The translations under genes were made by a program, and so were the position numbers. From the NCBI GenBank assembly GCA_028095005.1, contig CM051459.1, positions 115,913,431 through 115,977,430 on the forward strand: a stretch of DNA of 64,000 nt, written 5' to 3'. The stretch comes from Rhynchospora pubera (taxonomy: Eukaryota > Streptophyta > Magnoliopsida > Poales > Cyperaceae). The notes under the pieces were generated by a model. The model ran no database searches. It was not told the DNA's origin and saw only the letters and a program-made list of their open reading frames with translations. Below are positions 11,400 to 25,626 of the stretch, in pieces; the stretch's first letter is position 1; each line of letters starts with the position of its first letter.

Positions 11400-14300
11400 T
11401 TACACATATAAAGTTTTAATAATGCAATTTTGAGCAACATTTGAGCTTTTCTATTGTTTCTAGATTCATTATAAGTTATTTGATCACAATAATCTACATT
11501 TAAACTATTTTTTATTGCCTATAATACGTTTCACATGTCCTTCATTCAAAAAGATTGGATTATACATGGTAATTACGTACATAGCGCGCAGATAATGCAA
11601 TTCTGAGCATCATTTGAGCATTTTAATCATTTCTGGATTCATACTAAGTATTTTATCACAAAATAATCTTAATTTAAACTATTTTTATTGTCTAGAATAT
11701 GATTCTTATGTTATTTATTCAAAAAGATTGGATTATACATGGTAATTACACATATAAAGTGCTAATAACCCAATTCTGAGCATCATTTGAGCATTTCAAT
11801 CGCTTCTGGATTCATTCAAAGTCATTTGATCACAATAATGTACATTTGAACTCTTTTTATTGTATAGAATATGATTCATAAGTTATTTATTCAAAAAGAT
11901 TGGATTATACATGGTAATTACGCATATAAAGTTTAAATAATGAGATTCTGAGCATCATTTGAGCTTTTCAATCGTTTCTGGATTCATTATAGATCATTTG
12001 ATCACAATAATCTACATTTAATTTCTTTTTATTGCCTAGAATATGTTTGAGATGTTCTTTATTCAAAAAGATTGGATTATACTTGGTAATTACGAATATA
12101 AAGTGCAGATAATACAATTCGGAGCATTATTTGAGCATTTCAATCGTTCATGGATTCATTCTAAGTCATTTGATATAAATACTCAACATTTAAACCCTTC
12201 TTGTTGTCTAGAATATGATTCATATGTTATTTATTCAAAAAGATTGGACTATACAGGGTAATTATGATAATAACTTGCTAATAATGCAATCCTGAGTATC
12301 AATTGAGTATTTCAATCGTTTCTGGATTCATTCTAAGTCATTTGATCTCAATAATCTACATTTAATATATTTTTATTTTCTAGAATAATTCATATGTTAT
12401 TTATTCAAAAAGATTGGATAATAAATGTTAATTACGCATATAAATTGTAGATAATGCAATTCTAAACGTCATTTGAGCATTTCAATCGTTTCTGTATTCA
12501 TTCTAAGTAATTTGATCACAATAATCTATATTTAAGCTTTTTTTGTCTAGAATATGATTCATAAGTTATTTATTCAAAATGATTGGATAATAAAAGTTAA
12601 TTAAGCATATAAATTGTAGATAATGCAATTCTAAACGTCATTTGAGCATTCCAATCGTTTATGAAATTATTATAAGGCATTTGATCAAAATAATCTTCAT
12701 TTAAAATCCTTTTATTGACTAGAATATGATTCAAATGATATTGATTTAAAAAGATTGGATTATACATGGTAATTGCGCACATAAAGTGCTGATAATGCTA
12801 TTCTGAGAATCATTTGAGCATTTCAATCGTTGTTGTATTCATTCTAAGTAATTTGATAATAATATCTACATTTAAACTCTTTTTATTGTCTAGAATATGA
12901 TACATATGTTCTTTATTCAAAAATATACGATTATGCATAGTAATTACATACATAAAGTGCAGATAATGCAATTCTGAGCAACATTTGAGCATTTCAATCA
13001 TTTCTGGATTCATTCTAAGACATTTGATCACAATAATCAACATTTAAACACTTTTTGTTGTCTAGAATATGATTCATATGTTATTTATTCCAAAATATTG
13101 GATTATATATTGTAATTACGAATATAAAGCGCAAATAATGCAATTCTGAGTATCATTTTGGGAATTTCAATCGTTTCTGGATTCATTGTAAGTCATTTGA
13201 TCACAATAATCTACATTTAAACTCTTTTTATTGTCTAGAATATGTTTCATATGCTATTTTTCAAAAAATATTGAATTATACAAGGTAATTACACATATAA
13301 AGTTTTAATAATGCGATTATGAGCAACATTTGAGCTTTTCAATTATTTCTAGATTCATTATAAGTTATTTTATCACAATAATCTATATTTAAACTATTTT
13401 TTTTTCCTAGAATACGTTTCACATGTCCTTCATTCAAAAAGATTGGAATATACATGGTAAGATATTGCAATTCTGAGCATCATTAGAGCATTTCAGTCAT
13501 TTCTGGATTAATTCTAAGATATTTTATCACAAAATAATCTTAATATAAACTATTTTTATTGTCTAGAATATGATTCTTATGTTATTTATTCAAAAGGATT
13601 GGATTATACATAGTTATTACACATATAAAGTGCTAATAACCCAATTCTGAGCATCATTTGAGCATTTCAATCGTTTCTGGATTCATTCAAAGTCATTTGA
13701 TCACAATAATGTACATTTGAACTCTTTTTATTGTATAGAATATGATTCATATGTTATTTATTCAAAAAAGATTAGATTATACATGTTAATTACGTTTATA
13801 AAGTTTAAATAATGAGATTCTCAGCATCATTTGAGCTTTTCAATCGTTGCTGGATTCATTATAAGTCATTTGATCACAATAATCTACATTTAAACTCTTT
13901 TTATTGCCTAGAATATGTTTGAGATGTTCTTTATTCAAAAATATTGGATTATACATGGTAATTACGAATATAAAGTGCAGATAATACAATTCGGAGCATC
14001 ATTTGAGCATTTCAATCGTTTATGGATTCATTCTAAGTCATTTTATATAAATAATCAACATTTAAACTCTTCTTGTTGTCCTAGATAGCCACTATCTAGT
14101 ATGTCCAAAAAAAAAAAAACTCTTCTTGTTGTCTAGAATATGATTCATATGTTATTTATTCAAAAAGATTGGATTATACAGGGTAATTACAAATATAAAT
14201 TGCATGTAAAGCAATCCTGAGTATCATTTGAGCATTTCAATCATTTCTGGATTCATTCTAAGTTAGTTGATCTCAATAATCTACATTTAATATATATTGG

Positions 14301-16900
14301 GTTAATTAGATTCATTCTAAGTAATTTGATCACAATAATCTATATTTAAGGTTTTTTTTGTCTAGAATATGATTCATAAGTTATTTATTCAAAAAGATTG
14401 GATAATAAAAGTTAATTAAGCATATAAATGGTAGATAATGCAATTCTAAACGTCATTTGAGCATTCCAATCATTTATGAAATTATTATAAGGCATTTGAT
14501 CAAAATAATCTACATTTAAAATCCTTTATTGACAAGAATATGATTCAAATGATATTGATTTAAAAAGATTGGATTATACATGGTAATTGCGCATATAAAG
14601 TGCTGATAATGCTATTCTGAGAATCATTTGAGCATTTCAATCGGTGTTGTATTAATTCTATGTAATTTGATAATAATATCTACATTTAAACTCTTTTTAT
14701 TGTCTAGAATATGATACATATGTTCTTTATTAAAAAATATACGATTATGCATAGTAATTACATATATAAAAGTGCAGATAATGTAATTCTGAGCATCATT
14801 TGAGCATTTCAATCATTTCTGGATTCATTCTGAGACATTTGATCAAAACAATCTACGTTTAAACACTTTTTGTTGTCTAGAATATGATTCATATGTCAAA
14901 ATATTGGATTATACATTGTAATTATTAATATAAAGTGCAAATAATGCAATTCTGAGTATCATTTTGGGAATTTCAATTGTTTCTGGATTCATTGTAAGTC
15001 ATTTGATCACAATAATCTACATTTAAAGTCTTTTTATTGTCTAGAATATTTTTCATATGCTATTTTTTAAAAAAGATTGAATTATACAAGGTAATTACAC
15101 ATATAAAGTTTTAATAATGCGATTATGTGCAACATTTGAGCTTTTCAATTGTTTCTAGATTAATTATAAGTTATTTGATCACAATAATCTATATTTAAAC
15201 TATTGTTATTGCCTAGAATACGTTTCACATGTCCTTCATTCAAAAAGATTGGATTATACATGGTAATTACGTACATAACGGGCAGATAATGCAATTCTGA
15301 GCATCATTTGAGCATTTCAATCATTTCTGGATTTATTCTAAGATATTTTATCACAAAAATAGTCTTAATGTAATCTATTTTATTGTCTAGAATAAGATTC
15401 TTATGTTATTTATTCAAAAAGATTGGATTATACATAGTAATTACACATATAAAGTGCTAATAACCCAATTCTGAGCATCATTTGAGCATTTCAATCGTTT
15501 CAGGATTCATTCAAAGTCATTTGATCGTAATAATGTACATTTGAACTCTTTTTATTGTATAGAATATGATTCATATGTTATTTATTCAAAAAGATTAGAT
15601 TATACATGGTAATTACGCATATAAAGTTTAAATAATGAGATTCTCAGCATCAGTTGAACTTTTCAATCGTTTCTGGATTCATTATAAGTCATTTGATCAC
15701 AATAATCTACATTTAAACTCTTTTCATTGCCTAGAATATGTTTGAGATCTTCTTTATTCAAAAATATTGGATTATACATGGTAATTACGAATATAAAGTG
15801 CAGATAATACAATTCGGAGCATCATTTGAGCATTTCAATCGTTTATGGATTCATTCTCAGTCATTTGATATAAATAATCAACATTTAAACTCTTCTTGTT
15901 TTCTAGAATATGATTCATATGTTATTTATTCTAAAAGATTGGATTATGCAGGGTAATTACGAATATAAATTGCAAATAAAGCAATCCTGAGTATCATTTG
16001 AGCATTTCAATCGTTTCTGGATTCATTCTAAGTTAGTTGATCTCAATAATCTACATTTAATATATTTTTATTGTCTAGAATATGATTCATATGTAATTTA
16101 TTCAGAAATGTTTCTATTATAAATGGTTATTACGCATATAAAGTACAGATAATGCAATTCTGAGCATCATTTGAGCATTTCAATTGTTTCTGGATTCATT
16201 CTAAGTAATTTGATCACAATAATCTATATTTAAGCTTTTTTGTCTAGAATATGATTCGTAAGTTATTTATTCAAAAAGATTGGATAATAAATGTTAATAA
16301 CGCATATAAATTGTAGATAATGCAATTCTAAATGTCATTTGAGCATTCCAATCGTTTATGAATCCATTCTAAGACATTTGATCAAAATAATCTACATTTA
16401 AAATCTTGTTATTGTCTAGAATATGATTCATATGATATTGATTTAAAAAGATTGGATTAAACATGGTAATTGCGCATATAAAGTGCTGATAATGCTATTC
16501 TGAGAATCATTTGAGCATTTCAATCATTGTTGTATTCATTCCAAGTAATTTGATAATAATAATCTACATTTTAACTCTTTTTATTGTCTAGAATGTGATA
16601 CATATGTTCTTTATTCAATAATATTCAATTATGCATAGTAATTATATATATAAAGTGCAGATAATGCAATTCTGAGCATCATTTTAGCATTTCAATCATT
16701 TCTGGATTCATTCTAAGACATTTGATCACAATAATCTACATTTATACACTTTTATTTTCTAGAATATGATTCATATGCTATTTATTCCAAAATAATAGAT
16801 TATACATTGTAATTATGAATATAAAGTGCAAATAATGCAATTCTGAGTATCATTTTGGGAATTTTAATCGTTTCTGGATTCATTGTAAGTCATTTGATCA
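11400..16900 (+). repeat. Higher-order repeat of about 11 satellite monomers
   Basis: Rare monomer variants recur at long regular intervals. CACATGTCCTTCATTC occurs near 11532, 13420 and 15226. GAGTATCATTTTGGGA occurs near 13148, 14954 and 16845. Spacings are about 1806 and 1890 bp, and 1890 is 11 x 172. The shorter interval fits a partial-monomer loss near 14300, where TATATTGGGTTAATTAG joins two half monomers, together with the insertion at 14081. Ends of the region are approximate. Confidence 0.75.
14081..14116 (+). mobile_element. Tiny poly(A) retro-insertion with 17-bp TSD
   Basis: Thirty-six bases ending in a run of A interrupt a monomer. They are flanked by exact 17-bp copies of AAACTCTTCTTGTTGTC (14064-14080 and 14117-14133), a piece of the satellite itself. 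A long target duplication plus an A-tail is the hallmark of target-primed reverse transcription (LINE or LINE-mobilised RNA), here extremely 5' truncated. The insert also contains the inverted pair CTAGATAG/CTATCTAG. Confidence 0.75.
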
Positions 16901-19900
16901 CAATAATCTACATTTAAACTCTTTTATTTCATAGAATATGATTCATATGTTATTTAACGAAAAACATTGGATTATACATGGTAATTACGTATTTAAAGTG
17001 TAGATAATGCAATTCTGAGCATCATTTGAGCATTTCAATCGTTTCTGGATTCATTCTAAGACATTTGATCATAATAATCTATATTTAAACTATTTTTAAT
17101 TTATATATGTAATTTATTGAAAAAAATGGATTATATATTGTAATTACGCATATAAAGTGTAAATAATGCTATTCTGAGTATTATGTGAGCATTTCAATCG
17201 TTATGGATTGTTTCTAAGTCATTTGATAACAATAATCTACATTTAAACTACTTTTATTGTCTAAAATATCATTCATATGTTATTTATTCGGATAGATTGG
17301 ATAATAAATGATAATTACGCATATAAAGTGCAGATAATGCAATTCTTAGCATCATTTGAGCATTTCAAGCGTTTATGGATTCAATCTAAGTCATTTGATC
17401 ATAATAATCTCCATTCAAACTCTTTTTGTTGCCTAGAATATGATTCATATGTTATTTATTCAGAAATATTGGATTATACATGGTAATTACGTATATAACG
17501 TGCATATAATGCAATTCTGAGCATCATTTGAGCATTTCAATCGTTTCTGGATTAATTGTAAGATATGTGATCACAAAATAATCTAAATGAAACTCATTTT
17601 ATTTTTTATAATTTTATTCATATGTAATTTATCTAAAAGATTGGATTATACACGGTAATTCCACATATTGAAAAAAAAATGAAATTCTGAGCATCATTTG
17701 AGGATGTCAATTGTTTTAGGATTCATTATAAGTCATTTGATCACAATAAGCTACATTTAAACTCCTTTTATTTGTCTAAAATATGATTCATATGTTATTT
17801 ATTCAAGAAGATTAGATCATAAATGGTAATTAAGCATATAAAGTGGAAATAACGCAATTCTTAGCATCACTTGAGCATTTCAATCGTTTCTGAATTCATT
17901 CTAATTTATTTGATAACTATAATATGTATTTAAACTCTTTTTATTGTCTAGAATATGATTCATGTGTTATTTATTCAAAAAGATTGGATTATACATGGTA
18001 ATTAAACATATAAATTGCTGATAATGCAATTCTGAGCATCATTTGAGCATTTCAATCGTTTCTGGAATCATTCTAAGTAATTTGATCACAATTATCTGCA
18101 TTTAAACTCTTTTTTTTTTGTCTAGAATATGATTCATATGTTCTTTAATAGAAAAGATTGAATTATGCATGGTCATTACGCATATAAAGTTTATATAATG
18201 AGATTCAGAGCATCATTTGAGCTTTTCAATTGTTTATGCATTCATTATAAGTTAATTGATCACAATAATCTACATTTAGACTCTTTTTATTGTCTATAAT
18301 ATTATAACATATGTAATTTATTCAGAAAGATTGGATTATACATGGTAATGACACATGTAAATTGCAAATAATGCAATTCTGAGAATCATTTGTGCATTTC
18401 AATCGTTTCTGGATTCATTATAATTCATTTGATCACAATAATTTACATTTAAATTCTTTATATTTCCTATAATATGATTAATAATTTATTTATTCGAAAA
18501 GATTGTTGATACAAGGTAATTACACATATAAAGTGCAGATAATGCAATTATGAGCATCATTTTTGAATTTCAGTCGTTTCTCGATTCTTTCTTAGTCATT
18601 TGAACATAATAATCTACATTTAAACTCTTTTTATTGTCTAGAATATGATTCATATGTGATTTATTCAAAACATTTGGATTATACATGATAATTATGCATA
18701 TAAAATGCAAATAATGTAATTCTGAGCATCATTTGAACATGTCAGTCGTTTTTGCATTCATTCTAAGTCATTTGTTCACAATAATCTATATTTAGACACT
18801 TTTTATTGTCTAGAATATTATTCATTTGTTATTATTCTAAACGATTGGATTTATATCGTAATTACGAATATAAAGTGCAAATAATGCAATTCTGAGCATC
18901 ATTTGAGCATTTCAATTGTTTCTGGATTCATTGTAAGTCATTTGATCACAATAATCTACATTTAAACTCTTTTTATTGCCTAGAATATGATTCATGTGAT
19001 ATTTAATGAAAAACATTGGATTATACATGGTCAATACGCATATAAATTGCCAGTAATGCAATTCTGAGGATCATTTGGGCATTTCAATTGTTTCTGTATT
19101 CATTCCAAGTGATTTGATCACAATAATCTACATTTAAATTCATTTTGTTGTCAAGAATGTAATTCATATTTTTCTTATTCAAAAAGATTGGATTATACAT
19201 GGTAATTACGCATATAAATAGAAAATAATGCATTTCTGAGAATCATTTGAGAATTTCAATCGATTCTGGATCCATTCTAAGTCATTTGATCACAATAATC
19301 TGCATTTAAACTCTTTTTATTGCCTAGAATTTCATTCATATGTTATTTGTTCAAAAAGATTTGATTATTCATGATAATTACACATATAAAGAGCAAAAAA
19401 TACAATTCTGAGCATCGTTTGAGCATTTCAATCAATTCTGGATTCATTCTAATTTATTTTATCACAATAATCTACATTTAAACTTCTTTTATTGTCTTGA
19501 ATATGTTTCATTTGTAATGTTCAAAAGGATTGGATTATAGATGGTAATTACGAATATAAAGTGCAAATAATACAATTCTGAGCATCATTTGAGCATTTCA
19601 ATCGTTTCTGAATTCTTTCTATGTCATTTTAGCGCAATAATCTACATTTAACTCTTTTTATTGTCTAGAATTTGATTCATATGTTATTTATTAAAAAAGA
19701 TTGTTAATTACTCATGTAATGTTCAGTTACGCAATTCTGAGCATCATTTGAGCATTTGAGTCGTTTCTGGATTCATTCAAAATCATTTTATCACAATAAT
19801 CCACATTTAAACTCTTTTTATTGTTTAGAATATGATTTATATGTAATTTACTAAAAAAGAATGGATTATACATCGTAATTACGCATATAAAGTGGAGATA

Positions 19901-22900
19901 ATGCATTTCTAAGCATCATTTGAGATTTCAATCGTTTCTGAATTCATTCTAAGTTATTTGATCATAATAATCTACATTTGAACTCTTTTTACCGTCTAGA
20001 ATATGATTCGTAGTAATTTATTTGAAAATATTGGATTATACATGGTAATTACACATATAAAGTGTAGATAATGCAGTTCTGACCATCATCTCAGTATTTC
20101 AATCGTTTCTGGATTCATTCTAAGTCATTTGATAACAATAATCTACATTCAAACTCTTTTTATTGTCTAGAATATCATTCATATGTTATTTATTCAAAAA
20201 GATTGGATTATCAATGGTCATTACGCATATAAAGTGCACATAATGCAATTCGGAGCATCATTCGAGCATTTCAATCGTTTCAGGATTCATTTTAACTAAT
20301 TTGATCACAATAATCTACATTTCAACTCTTTTTATTGTCTATAATATTATTCATATGTAATTTTTTTAAAAAATATAGGATTTACACGGTAATCACACAT
20401 ATAAATTGCAAATAATACAATTCTGAGCATTTGAGTTTATCAATTGTTTTAGTATTCATTCTAAGTCATTTGATCACAATAATCAACATTTAAACTCTTT
20501 TTATTGTCTAGAATATTTTTCATATGCTATTTATTCAAAAAGAATGGATTATACATGGTAATTACACATATAAAGTTTAAATAATGTGATTCTGAGCATC
20601 ATTTGAGCTTTTCAATCGTTTATGGATTCATTATAAGTTATTTCATAACAATAATCTACATTTAAACTCTTTTTATTTCCAAGAATATGTTTCACTTGTC
20701 TTTCATTCAAAAAGATTAGATTATACATGGTAATTACGTATATAACGTGCAGATAATGCAATTCTGAGAATTTCAATTGTTTTTGTTTTCATTCTAAGAC
20801 ATTTGATCAAAAAATAATCAGAATATAAACTCTTTTTATTGTCTATAATATTATTCACATGTTATTTATTCAAAAAGATTTGTTATCCGCGGCAATCATA
20901 CAAGTAAATTGCAAAAAATGCAATTCTGTGCATCATTTTGAGCATTTCTATCGTTTCAGGATTCATGATTCATCTAAGTTATTTGATCACAATAATCTAC
21001 ATTTAAACTCTTTTTATTGTCTACAATATGATTCATATGTTATTTATTCAAAATGATTGGATTATACAGGGTAATTACGAATATGAAGTGCAAATAATGC
21101 AATTCTGAGTATTAATTGAGCGTTTCAATCGCTTATTGATTCATTCTAAGTCATTAGATCACAATAATCTACATTTAAACTAATTTTATTGTCTAGAATA
21201 TGATTCATATAAAATTTACTAAAAAAATTCGATTATAAATGGTTATTACGCGTATAAAGTGCAAATAATGCAATTCTGTGTATCATTTGAGTATTTCAAC
21301 AGTTTCTGGATTCATTGTAAGTAATTTGATCACAATAATCTGCATCTAAGCTCTTTTTGTTGTCTAGAATATGATTCATATGTTATTTATTCAAAAAGAT
21401 TGGATTATTCATGATAATTACACATATAAAGTGCAAATAATGCAATTCTGAACATCTTTTGAGCATTTCAATCGATTCTGGATGTAATCTATGTCTTTTG
21501 ATCATAATAATCAACATTTTAACTCTTTTTATTGTCTAAAATATGATTCATAAGTTATTTATTCAAAAAGATTGGACTATACTTTAAAGTGTAGATAATA
21601 CAATTCTGTGCATTATTTGAGCATTTCAACAGTTTCTGGATTCATTGTAAATAATTTGATCACAATAATCTGCATTTAAACTCTTTTTGTTGTCTATAAT
21701 ATGATTCATAAATTATTTATTCAAAAAGATTGAATTATACATGGTAATTAAGCATATAAATTGCAAATAATGCAATTCTGTGCATCATTTGAGCATTTCA
21801 ACAGTTTCTGGATTCATTGTAAATAATTTGATCATAATAATCTGCATTTGAACTCTTTTTGTTGTCTAGAATATGATTCATAAGTTATTTATTCAAAAAA
21901 TTGGATTATACATGGTAATTACGCATATTAAATGCAAATAATGCAATTTTGAGCATCATTTGAGCATTTCAATCGTTTCTGTATTCATTCAAAGTCATTT
22001 GATCACAATAATCTACATTTAAACTTTTTTTAATGCCTAGAATATCATTCATATGTTATTTATTCAAAAAGATTGGATTATACATGGTAATTAAGCATAT
22101 AAAGTGTAAATAATGCAATTCTTACCATCATTTGAGCATTTCAATCGTTTATGGATTCATTCTAAGTCATTTGATAAAGATAATCTATATTTCAACTCCT
22201 TTTATTGTCTAGAATATCATTCATATGTTATTTATTCGAAAAGATTGGATTATAAATGCTAATTACGCATATAAAGTATAGATAATGCAATTCATAGCAT
22301 CATTTGAGCATTTCAATCGTTTCTGGATTTATTCTAAATTATTTGATCACAATAATCTACATTTAAACTCTTTTTATTGTCTATAATATTATTCATATGT
22401 AATTTATTCAAAAAGATTAGATTATACACGGTAATCACACATATAAAGTGCAAATAATGCAATTCTGAGCATCATTTGAGCATTTCAATCGTTTTAGGAT
22501 TCATTCTAAGTCATTTCATCACAATAATCTACATTTAAACTCTTTATACTTTCTAGATTGTGATTCATATCTTATTTATTTAAAAATATTGGATTATACA
22601 TATTAATTACGCCTATAAATTACAAATAATGGAATTCTGAGGATCATTTGAGCATTTCAATCATTTCTAGATTCATTCTAAATCATTTCATCACAATAAT
22701 CTACATTTATACTCTTTATACTGTCTAGGATATGATTCATATCTTATTTATTCAAAAAGATTGGATTATACATGTTGATTACCCATATAAAGTGCAAATA
22801 ATGCGTATCATTTGAGCATTTCTATCGTTTCTGGATTTATTCTAAGTCATTTCATCACAATAATCTACATTTATACTGTCTAGGATATGATTCATATGTT

Positions 22901-23526
22901 ATTTATTCAGATCGATTGGATCATATATGGTAATTACACATATAAAGTGCAAATAATGCAATTTTGAGTATCATTTGAGCATTTCAATCGTTTCTAGCTT
23001 CATTCTATATCATTTCATAACAATAATCTATATTTAAACTCTTTATACTGTCTAGAATATAATTAATATGTTATTTATTCAAAAAGATTGGATTATACGT
23101 AGTAATTACGCATATAAGTGCAAATAATGCAATTTATAGTATCATTTGAGCATTTCAATGGTTTCTGGTTTCATTCTAAGTCATGTCATCACAATAATCT
23201 ACATTTAAACTCTTTATACTATCCAGTCCGAGGTTCATATCTTGTTTATTCTAAAAGATTGGATTGTGCATGGTAATTTCGTTTATAAATTGCAAATAAT
23301 GCAATTCTAAGTTTCATTTCAGCATTTCAATCGATTTTGGATTCATTCTAAGTCATTTCATCACAATAGTCTACTTTTACACTCTTTATACTGTCCAGAA
23401 TGTGATTCATAACTTGTTTATTCAAAAAGATTGGATTATACATGGTAATTACGCATATAGTGTGCAAATAATGTTATTCTGAGTGTTATTTGAGCATTTT
23501 AACCGTTTCTGGATTCTTTCTAAGTC

Positions 23527-23795
23527 ATTCATATCCAGAAACGATTGAAATGCTCAAATTATACTTACAATTACATTATTTGCACTGTATATACGTAATA
23601 CCATTTATAATCCAATCTTTTTGAATAAATAAGATATAAATCGTAGTCTAGGCAGTATAAAGAGTTTAATTGTTGATTATGGTGCTGAAATGAATTAGAA
23701 TGAATCCAGAAATGATTGAAATGCTCAAATGTTACTCAGCATTGCATTATTTGCACACTATATGCGTAATTATCATGTATAATCTAATATTTTTG
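23527..23795 (-). repeat. Satellite block 4, inverted terminal piece
   Basis: After TTCTAAGTCATTC the strand switches again: CCAGAAACGATTGAAATGCT and TTGAATAAATAAGATAT are reverse-complement monomer landmarks. About one and a half monomers follow, ending at TAATATTTTTG near 23795, where the similarity stops. Confidence 0.85.
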
Positions 23796-23863
23796 CAACT
23801 AATGTCTGCTATATTTTGTTATTTTGCAAATAATGAATTTTATAAATTTAAATTATTTTCTTT

Positions 23864-24300
23864 GGAGGAATCTAAATATTTTAATGTCTGGTATTTTTAT
23901 TTTATGACAAAGAAAATATAGATAAAAAGGTTACATTAGTGCCGATGATAGAGAATTGCAGATTGATTCTCTAAATAGATAAAATTATTTCGGAAGGACG
24001 GATACTATAACAAGGAGATAATTAAAACGGTCTGTATTTCATTTGACGGTGTTGTCCAGGCAAGACTTTCTTATGCAACCAGTTAACCACTGTCAAGTCA
24101 AGTCTCAACCAATGAACGCAGAATGGAATTCTAATGGACCAAAAGGCAGGAATGCCGCCATGTAAACATGGTTGATATTCATTAAAAACCATAAATTTAG
24201 TTCACAATGTATCCATTCTTTGGTTGTTCCCAGAGACGTTCAATTTGATAGACAAATGATTTCATATTTTGATTGTATGACAAGTATAAATTGATAAAAG
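23864..24300. repeat. Right-flank copy of the segment left of the satellite
   Basis: GGAGGAATCTAAATATTTT (23864) and later TTCACAATGTAT (24199) and AGACAAATGATTTCATA match, in the same order and orientation, the blocks at 3491-3650 and 4427-4640. The copies are diverged. No FLA exon sequence is seen here. Confidence 0.65.
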
Positions 24301-24670
24301 TAATGACGAATTTTCCGTCAAGTTTATGTAAATGAAAGGGGCAAATATACGTTTGCACCCTTTTACATGTTTTCCTAATTTCCTAATCATTTTTTTTAAA
24401 TCAAAAGAAATAAATAAAGGTTAAGGCCTTATTTTTCCAATTAATCTATAGTATCTATAGTATTAATTAAAAACTGTGACCCCATTTTCTATAATTAAAT
24501 AGTTTGTTTTTTTTGCATTTTTTATAATTAGACATAGTTTTCTCTTTTATGGTTAAATATATTAAAAATAATCATTCCAATCATTATTTAATTTAAGAAT
24601 TAAATATATTTAGAAATCTAAGATAGTTTATGCCTATTTGGCCTCTTCAAGTGTTTTCTACTATGCAATG

Positions 24671-24786
24671 AATTTTATAAAATTAAAATAATATCATATA
24701 ATCTAACTTGTAATATAATCATTGCAAAATAATTTATAAAATAAAAATATCATATAATCTAACTTGCAATATCATCATTGCAAAAA
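24671..24786. repeat. 56-bp tandem duplication
   Basis: ATATCATATAATCTAACTTG occurs at 24691 and again at 24747 with matching flanks (ATTGCAAAA after each). Two diverged copies. Confidence 0.75.
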
Positions 24787-25573
24787 ATAATAAATTTTAA
24801 TTTTTTTTAAAATTGTATAACTGCCTTCGAGAAAAAGAAAATTTTCATATAATGAAACTAGATTTGTTATAGCAAATTTGATAACTAAATGTCAGTAAGA
24901 TTTTTCTTATCCAGCGAAACTCGATGTATTCCTGTAGAGTAAATAAAGAAAGTACATGTTGCACATTTCCTGTTCAGTAGTCATATGCTCTCATACTAGT
25001 TTAAAGCTGGTTGGATTGCTTGACAAAGTACCGATTGTTTAGATATTATAATGCAGTTTTAATAAACAAATTTAATGCGATATTACAAACTGAACCAGTG
25101 GAATAATGCCGAGAAAGTACCGTCTCAACCTTGTCTGATCATCTGATATCATACATTTATACTTATATTTCACGAGGTACTTTAAACGTGATCCGTCCGC
25201 TTTACTTATATATTTCGTGTAGCAATTTTATTTGTATCGATTTTGTAGTAATTTTTTGTGCTTGTTCTCTTTGGCCCATAGACTTGTAGTCATGTACGGA
25301 TGTACCAGGTAATTTTAGAATTCTTAAAGAAAGACCGCAGCAGTAATTAGTTTTTTTTTTCCCCTCTTTTCCATAACGCATTTCCGCAGCCATAGTTTTT
25401 TTTTTCAATAATTATCTATCTATAACAAAAATAAACTTTATTCTGAAAATTATTACGAACTTAAATTCTGAAGTTAATCCGATCCAACCTCAATCTCATG
25501 CACCGCTGCTGGACCTCGGTCAAATATGGACTCTATATAATTTTACTGTAAAATGATTCATATTAATTACTAT

Positions 25574-25576
<3 letters not shown>

Positions 25577-25626
<50 letters not shown>
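25577..25626. repeat. (AAT)n microsatellite
   Basis: About 16 uninterrupted AAT/TAA triplets. Likely polymorphic in length. Confidence 0.95.

Larger units (their letters stand above)
8661..23526 (+). repeat. Satellite block 3, plus orientation
   Basis: The main block, about 86 monomers, all plus orientation. It starts mid-monomer at TTATGTTATTTATT and runs to TTTCTAAGTCATTC near 23535. It contains the higher-order repeat at about 11.4-16.9 kb and the small retro-insertion at 14081. Confidence 0.9.
4668..23795. repeat. AT-rich satellite array, ~172-bp monomer, ~110 copies
   Basis: A single monomer repeats head to tail. Landmarks in order are CTGAGCATCATTTGAGCATT, GTTTCTGGATTCATTCTAAG, ATTTGATCACAATAATCTAC, ATTGTCTAGAATATGATTC, TTATTTATTCAAAAAGATTG and GGTAATTACGCATATAAAG. 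Spacing of the same landmark is 172-174 bp at several places checked (for example 15301, 15475, 15647, 15819). About 19.1 kb divided by 172 gives roughly 110 monomers. Copies are clearly diverged from each other, so the array is not freshly homogenised. The length is in the range of plant centromeric and knob satellites, but here it lies between genes. There is no gene inside: the open frames that recur every monomer are artefacts of the repeat. Confidence 0.95.

Noticed and set aside
4668..23795. CRISPR-like array
   Set aside because: Monomers are continuous and diverged with no unique spacers, and this is plant nuclear DNA.
5300..23921. Many 60-85-codon open frames across the satellite with similar peptides (for example FEHFNRFWIHSKSFDHNN)
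   Set aside because: They recur because the monomer recurs. 172 is not a multiple of three, so frames close after roughly one unit. There are no gene signals.
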